A stretch of DNA of 64,000 bases, taken from Streptomyces sp. NBC_01498 (GTDB lineage Bacteria; Actinomycetota; Actinomycetes; Streptomycetales; Streptomycetaceae). The notes beneath the pieces were generated by a model, which made no database searches, had not been told where the DNA came from, and saw only the letters and a list, made by a program, of their open reading frames with translations. This document shows positions 60,752-64,000 of this stretch, in pieces. The DNA is taken from contig NZ_CP109598.1 in NCBI RefSeq assembly GCF_036327775.1, positions 5,034,001-5,098,000 on the forward strand, written 5' to 3'. How positions within the stretch are numbered: position 1 is the first letter of the stretch; each line of letters begins with the position of its first letter. A program made the position numbers and the translations under genes.

Positions 60752-62617
60752 GTGCCCGCGACCCCTACCCACGTGCCCGAGCCGAGCCGTACGGACCCGG
60801 CGCTGCTCCGTAATTTCTGCATCATCGCGCACATCGACCACGGCAAGTCGACGCTCGCCGACCGGATGCTCCAGCTGACGGGAGTGGTCGACCAGCGGCA
60901 GATGCGCGCCCAGTATCTCGACCGGATGGACATCGAGCGCGAGCGCGGCATCACGATCAAGTCCCAGGCGGTCCGGCTCCCGTGGGCGCCCAACGCGGGC
61001 CCCGACCAGGGCACCACTCATGTCCTGAACATGATCGACACCCCGGGCCACGTGGACTTCACCTACGAGGTGTCCCGTTCGCTCGCCGCCTGCGAGGGCA
61101 CGGTCCTGCTGGTGGACGCCGCGCAGGGCATCGAGGCGCAGACCCTCGCCAACCTCTATCTGGCGATGGAGAACGACCTCACCATCGTCCCGGTGCTCAA
61201 CAAGATCGACCTGCCCGCCGCGCAGCCCGAGAAGTTCTCCGAGGAACTGGCCAATCTGATCGGCTGTCAGCCCGAGGACGTGCTCAAGGTCTCGGCGAAG
61301 ACCGGTGTCGGCGTGGACGTGCTGCTGGACCGCGTCGTCAAGGACGTACCGCCGCCCGTCGGTGTCGCCGACGCCCCGGCGCGCGCGATGATCTTCGACT
61401 CGGTGTACGACTCCTACCGGGGCGTCGTCACCTATGTCCGGGTGATCGACGGCAAGCTCAACAAGCGCGAGCGCATCCGGATGATGTCCACCGGCGCCAC
61501 CCACGAACTGCTGGAGATCGGGGTCTCCTCGCCCGAGATGACCCCGGCCGACGGCCTCGGTGTGGGCGAGGTCGGCTACCTCATCACCGGCGTGAAGGAC
61601 GTCAGGCAGTCCAAGGTCGGTGACACGATCACCTCGCTCAACAAGGGCGCGACCGAGGCGCTGGGCGGCTACAAGGACCCCAAGCCGATGGTGTTCTCCG
61701 GCCTCTACCCGCTGGACGGCTCGGACTACCCGGAGCTGCGCGACGCCCTCGACAAGCTCCAGCTCAACGACGCCGCCCTGGTCTACGAGCCGGAGACGTC
61801 CGCGGCTCTCGGCTTCGGTTTCCGGGTCGGTTTCCTCGGGCTGCTGCACCTCGACGTGATCCGGGAGCGGCTGGAGCGCGAGTTCAACCTGGACCTGATC
61901 GCGACCGCGCCCAACGTGGTCTACCGGGTGGTCATGGAGGACGGCAAGGAGCACACCGTCACCAACCCGAGCGAGTTCCCCGAGGGGAAGATCGACTCGG
62001 TGCACGAGCCGGTCGTGCGCGCCACGATCCTCGCGCCCAGCGAGTTCATCGGCTCGATCATGGAGCTGTGCCAGACCCGCCGCGGCACGCTGCTCGGCAT
62101 GGACTACCTGTCCGCCGACCGGGTCGAGATCCGCTACACCCTGCCGCTCGCCGAGATCGTCTTCGACTTCTTCGACCAGCTGAAGTCCAAGACCCGCGGG
62201 TACGCGTCGCTGGACTACGAGCCCACCGGTGAGCAGAGCGCCCAGCTCGTCAAGGTCGACATCCTGCTGCACGGCGACAAGGTCGACGCCTTCTCCGCCA
62301 TCACGCACCGGGACCAGGCGTACGCGTACGGCGTACGGCTGGTGGCCAAGCTCCGCGAGCTGATCCCGCGCCAGGCGTTCGAGGTGCCCATCCAGGCCGC
62401 CATCGGCTCCCGGGTCATCGCCCGCGAGACGATCCGCGCCATCCGCAAGGACGTCCTCGCCAAGTGCTACGGCGGTGACATCTCCCGGAAGCGGAAGCTG
62501 CTGGAGAAGCAGAAGGAGGGCAAGAAGCGGATGAAGATGGTCGGCAGTGTGGAGGTCCCGCAGGAGGCGTTCATCGCGGTGCTCTCCAGCGACGAGTCGG
62601 CCGCCAAGAAGAAGTGA
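60752..62617 (+). CDS. lepA: Elongation factor 4 (LepA)
   Basis: 621 residues from GTG 60752. This ribosome-dependent GTPase has the P-loop '[15 protein letters not shown]', the switch II DxxG in 'IDTPGHVDF', NKID in '[10 protein letters not shown]' and SAK in 'VSAKTGVG'. The LepA-specific C-terminal domain ends '[20 protein letters not shown]' and '[10 protein letters not shown]'. The neighbouring rpsT, divergent, is the usual arrangement. A hairpin follows the stop. Confidence 0.97.
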   Translation: MPATPTHVPEPSRTDPALLRNFCIIAHIDHGKSTLADRMLQLTGVVDQRQMRAQYLDRMDIERERGITIKSQAVRLPWAPNAGPDQGTTHVLNMIDTPGHVDFTYEVSRSLAACEGTVLLVDAAQGIEAQTLANLYLAMENDLTIVPVLNKIDLPAAQPEKFSEELANLIGCQPEDVLKVSAKTGVGVDVLLDRVVKDVPPPVGVADAPARAMIFDSVYDSYRGVVTYVRVIDGKLNKRERIRMMSTGATHELLEIGVSSPEMTPADGLGVGEVGYLITGVKDVRQSKVGDTITSLNKGATEALGGYKDPKPMVFSGLYPLDGSDYPELRDALDKLQLNDAALVYEPETSAALGFGFRVGFLGLLHLDVIRERLEREFNLDLIATAPNVVYRVVMEDGKEHTVTNPSEFPEGKIDSVHEPVVRATILAPSEFIGSIMELCQTRRGTLLGMDYLSADRVEIRYTLPLAEIVFDFFDQLKSKTRGYASLDYEPTGEQSAQLVKVDILLHGDKVDAFSAITHRDQAYAYGVRLVAKLRELIPRQAFEVPIQAAIGSRVIARETIRAIRKDVLAKCYGGDISRKRKLLEKQKEGKKRMKMVGSVEVPQEAFIAVLSSDESAAKKK

Positions 62618-62660
62618 CGCGCTTCGCCGGGCGGTAGCTCCCTTCCGCCGCCCCGGGGCG

Positions 62661-62696
62661 GGCCGGGTCCGTGTGCGGGTGCGCGCGGACCCGGCC
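62661..62696 (+). terminator. Terminator after lepA
   Basis: An 11-bp perfect stem (GGCCGGGTCCG/CGGACCCGGCC) with a 14-nt loop. No U tract. Confidence 0.65.
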
Positions 62697-62765
62697 GCCG
62701 TTCGCCGGTCCGGTTCGTTATGGAGCGACTGCACGCGTCCCCTTACGCGCCGGGCGGGTCCGCTC

Positions 62766-62815
62766 TACTCTGATCACTGCTCGATGGTTACTCACCAGTT
62801 AAACAACAAACCAGT
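62766..62815 (+). promoter_or_regulatory. Promoter and possible operator region of the acyl-CoA synthetase gene
   Basis: TACTCT (62766-62771) is a -10 candidate. The AT-rich stretch after it contains TTACTCACCAGTTAA (62788-62802), a degenerate palindrome of the kind bound by TetR-type regulators, and ACCAGT is repeated at 62794 and 62810. Downstream GGAGGA at 62837-62842 is the ribosome binding site. Confidence 0.4.
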
Positions 62816-62846
62816 CGCGCAGACTTTGCGGGGCCCGGAGGACGTC

Positions 62847-64000
62847 GTGAGCGACACCAAGACCTTGATCGAGAACCGGCCGCCGTCCGTGGCGGCCCTC
62901 TTCATGGAGCGTGTGGCGGCCACGCCGGACGCGGAGGCGTACCGCCACCCCGTGCCCCCCGCCACGGGTCAGGGCCCCGACGACTGGAAGTCCCTCAGCT
63001 GGGGCGAGGCCGCCACCCGTGTGTACGCGGTGGCCGCCGGTCTGATCGCGCTGGGCGTACGCCCCGAGGAGCGCGTCGCGCTCGCCGCCGCCACCCGGGT
63101 CGAGTGGATCCTCGCCGACCTCGGGGTGATGTGCGCGGGCGCCGCGACCACCACCGTCTACCCCTCGACGAACGCCGAGGAGTGCGCGTACATCCTCGCC
63201 GACTCCGAGAGCCGTTTCCTGATCGCCGAGGACGCCGAACAGCTCGCCAAGGCACGCGAGCGCCGGGCCGGGCTGCCGAACCTGGCCCATGTCGTGGTGA
63301 TCGAGAGCGCCGACGCGATTCCCGCCGACGGCGACCCGGACGGCTGGGTGCTGTCCCTCGCCGAGCTGGAGGAGCGCGGGGCGGCGTATCTCAGGGAGCA
63401 CCCGGGCGTCGTCAAGGAGCGCGTCGGCGACATCAGAGCCGAACAGCTCGCCACCCTCATCTACACCTCCGGTACCACCGGCCGCCCCAAGGGCGTACGG
63501 CTGCCGCACGACAACTGGTCGTACATGGCCAAGGCCATCGCGGGCACCGGCCTCGTCACCCAGGACGACATCCAGTACCTCTGGCTGCCGCTGGCGCACG
63601 TCTTCGGCAAGGTCCTCACCTCCGGCCAGATCGAGGTCGGCCATGTCACCGCCGTCGACGGCCGGGTCGACAAGATCATCGAGAATCTGCCGGTGGTCCG
63701 CCCGACCTACATGGCCGCGGTGCCCCGCATCTTCGAGAAGGTCTACAACGGGGTCGCGGCCAAGGCGCGCGCGGGCGGCGCCGCCAAGTACAAGATCTTC
63801 CAGTGGGCGGCGGGCGTCGCGCGCGACTACGCGCGGGTCGGCCAGGACAACTTCCGCCACACCGGCACCGCTTCGGTGCCCTTCGCGCTCCGCGCCAAGC
63901 ACTCCGTCGCCGACCGGCTCGTCTACGCCAAGCTCCGCGACGCGTTCGGCGGCCGGCTGCGCGCCGCGATCTCCGGTTCCGCCGCCCTCGCCCCCGAGAT
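62847..64000 (+). CDS. Long-chain-fatty-acid-CoA ligase (AMP-dependent synthetase), 3' truncated
   Basis: From GTG 62847 the frame is open to the window end (384 residues visible). The adenylate-forming core motif is 'LIYTSGTTGRPKGVRLPHDN', with 'LWLPLAHVFGKVLTSGQIEVG' and the FadD15-type 'YMAAVPRIFEKVYNGVAAKA' after it; 'LRAAISGSAALAPEI' is the A5-like region at the edge. These enzymes activate long-chain fatty acids with ATP and CoA. The start is set by GGAGGA 4 nt upstream. The C-terminal domain, including the catalytic Lys, lies beyond the window. Confidence 0.93.
   Translation, partial: MSDTKTLIENRPPSVAALFMERVAATPDAEAYRHPVPPATGQGPDDWKSLSWGEAATRVYAVAAGLIALGVRPEERVALAAATRVEWILADLGVMCAGAATTTVYPSTNAEECAYILADSESRFLIAEDAEQLAKARERRAGLPNLAHVVVIESADAIPADGDPDGWVLSLAELEERGAAYLREHPGVVKERVGDIRAEQLATLIYTSGTTGRPKGVRLPHDNWSYMAKAIAGTGLVTQDDIQYLWLPLAHVFGKVLTSGQIEVGHVTAVDGRVDKIIENLPVVRPTYMAAVPRIFEKVYNGVAAKARAGGAAKYKIFQWAAGVARDYARVGQDNFRHTGTASVPFALRAKHSVADRLVYAKLRDAFGGRLRAAISGSAALAPE

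Overview
This window is chromosomal DNA from a streptomycete or a very close relative. It is GC-rich, with GTG and ATG starts, ATGA/GTGA overlaps and long perfect-stem terminators. The gene order is the conserved Streptomyces one: mrdA-rodA, then rne, rplU-rpmA-obgE, proB-proA, nadD-LCP-rsfS, leuS, comEA-comEC, holA, rpsT and lepA. I see no insertion sequence, prophage, integrase or CRISPR array. Most of the window is core genome. Accessory character is concentrated at about 12.4-20.9 kb and 23.9-30.0 kb.

Layout. 1-2.9 kb: elongation-type peptidoglycan synthesis (a class B PBP, 5' truncated by the window edge, and RodA). 2.9-7.8 kb: a CYTH-CHAD protein and a B12-binding radical SAM protein with its DUF2344 partner. 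8.1-12.1 kb: a giant RNase E/G whose arginine-rich repeats sit on both sides of the catalytic core. 12.4-20.9 kb: a sugar/glycosyltransferase island with all four enzyme types of the WbpA-B-E-D route to UDP-2,3-diacetamido-2,3-dideoxyglucuronic acid, a GT4, a GT2 and a membrane acyltransferase. 21.2-23.4 kb: rplU-rpmA-obgE. 23.9-30.0 kb: a teichoic-acid-like island with a GT4, a cytidylyltransferase-SDR fusion predicted to make CDP-ribitol, and a TagF-like polymerase fused to a membrane domain.

30.6-33.8 kb: proB, a small conserved protein and proA. 33.9-40.8 kb: two paralogous membrane proteins, an M48 protease, a small membrane protein, nadD, an LCP-like protein, rsfS and a histidine phosphatase that appears to start with CTG. 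41-43.1 kb: two identical tRNA-Ala(GGC) genes flanking two small cysteine-motif proteins and a GT87-type mannosyltransferase. 43.2-47.4 kb: an rRNA methyltransferase-like protein and a two-gene membrane redox module. 47.7-50.8 kb: leuS behind a leucine-rich leader peptide and a terminator. 51-57.1 kb: a coiled-coil membrane protein, DegV, ComEA and ComEC. 57.2-64 kb: arylamine N-acetyltransferase, a small acidic protein, holA, rpsT, lepA and a long-chain acyl-CoA synthetase cut by the window end.

How it fits together. The cell-wall theme recurs: PBP2/RodA build lateral wall, the two islands plausibly make a phosphate- and uronic-acid-containing wall glycopolymer, and an LCP-like protein, the family that attaches such polymers, lies nearby. 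No flippase, priming transferase or UDP-GlcNAc(3NAc)A epimerase is present, so those steps must be encoded elsewhere. The most striking regulatory features are the leuS attenuator, many apparently leaderless transcripts (a TANNNT box 6-8 nt before the start codon), and three genes with probable CTG initiation codons.
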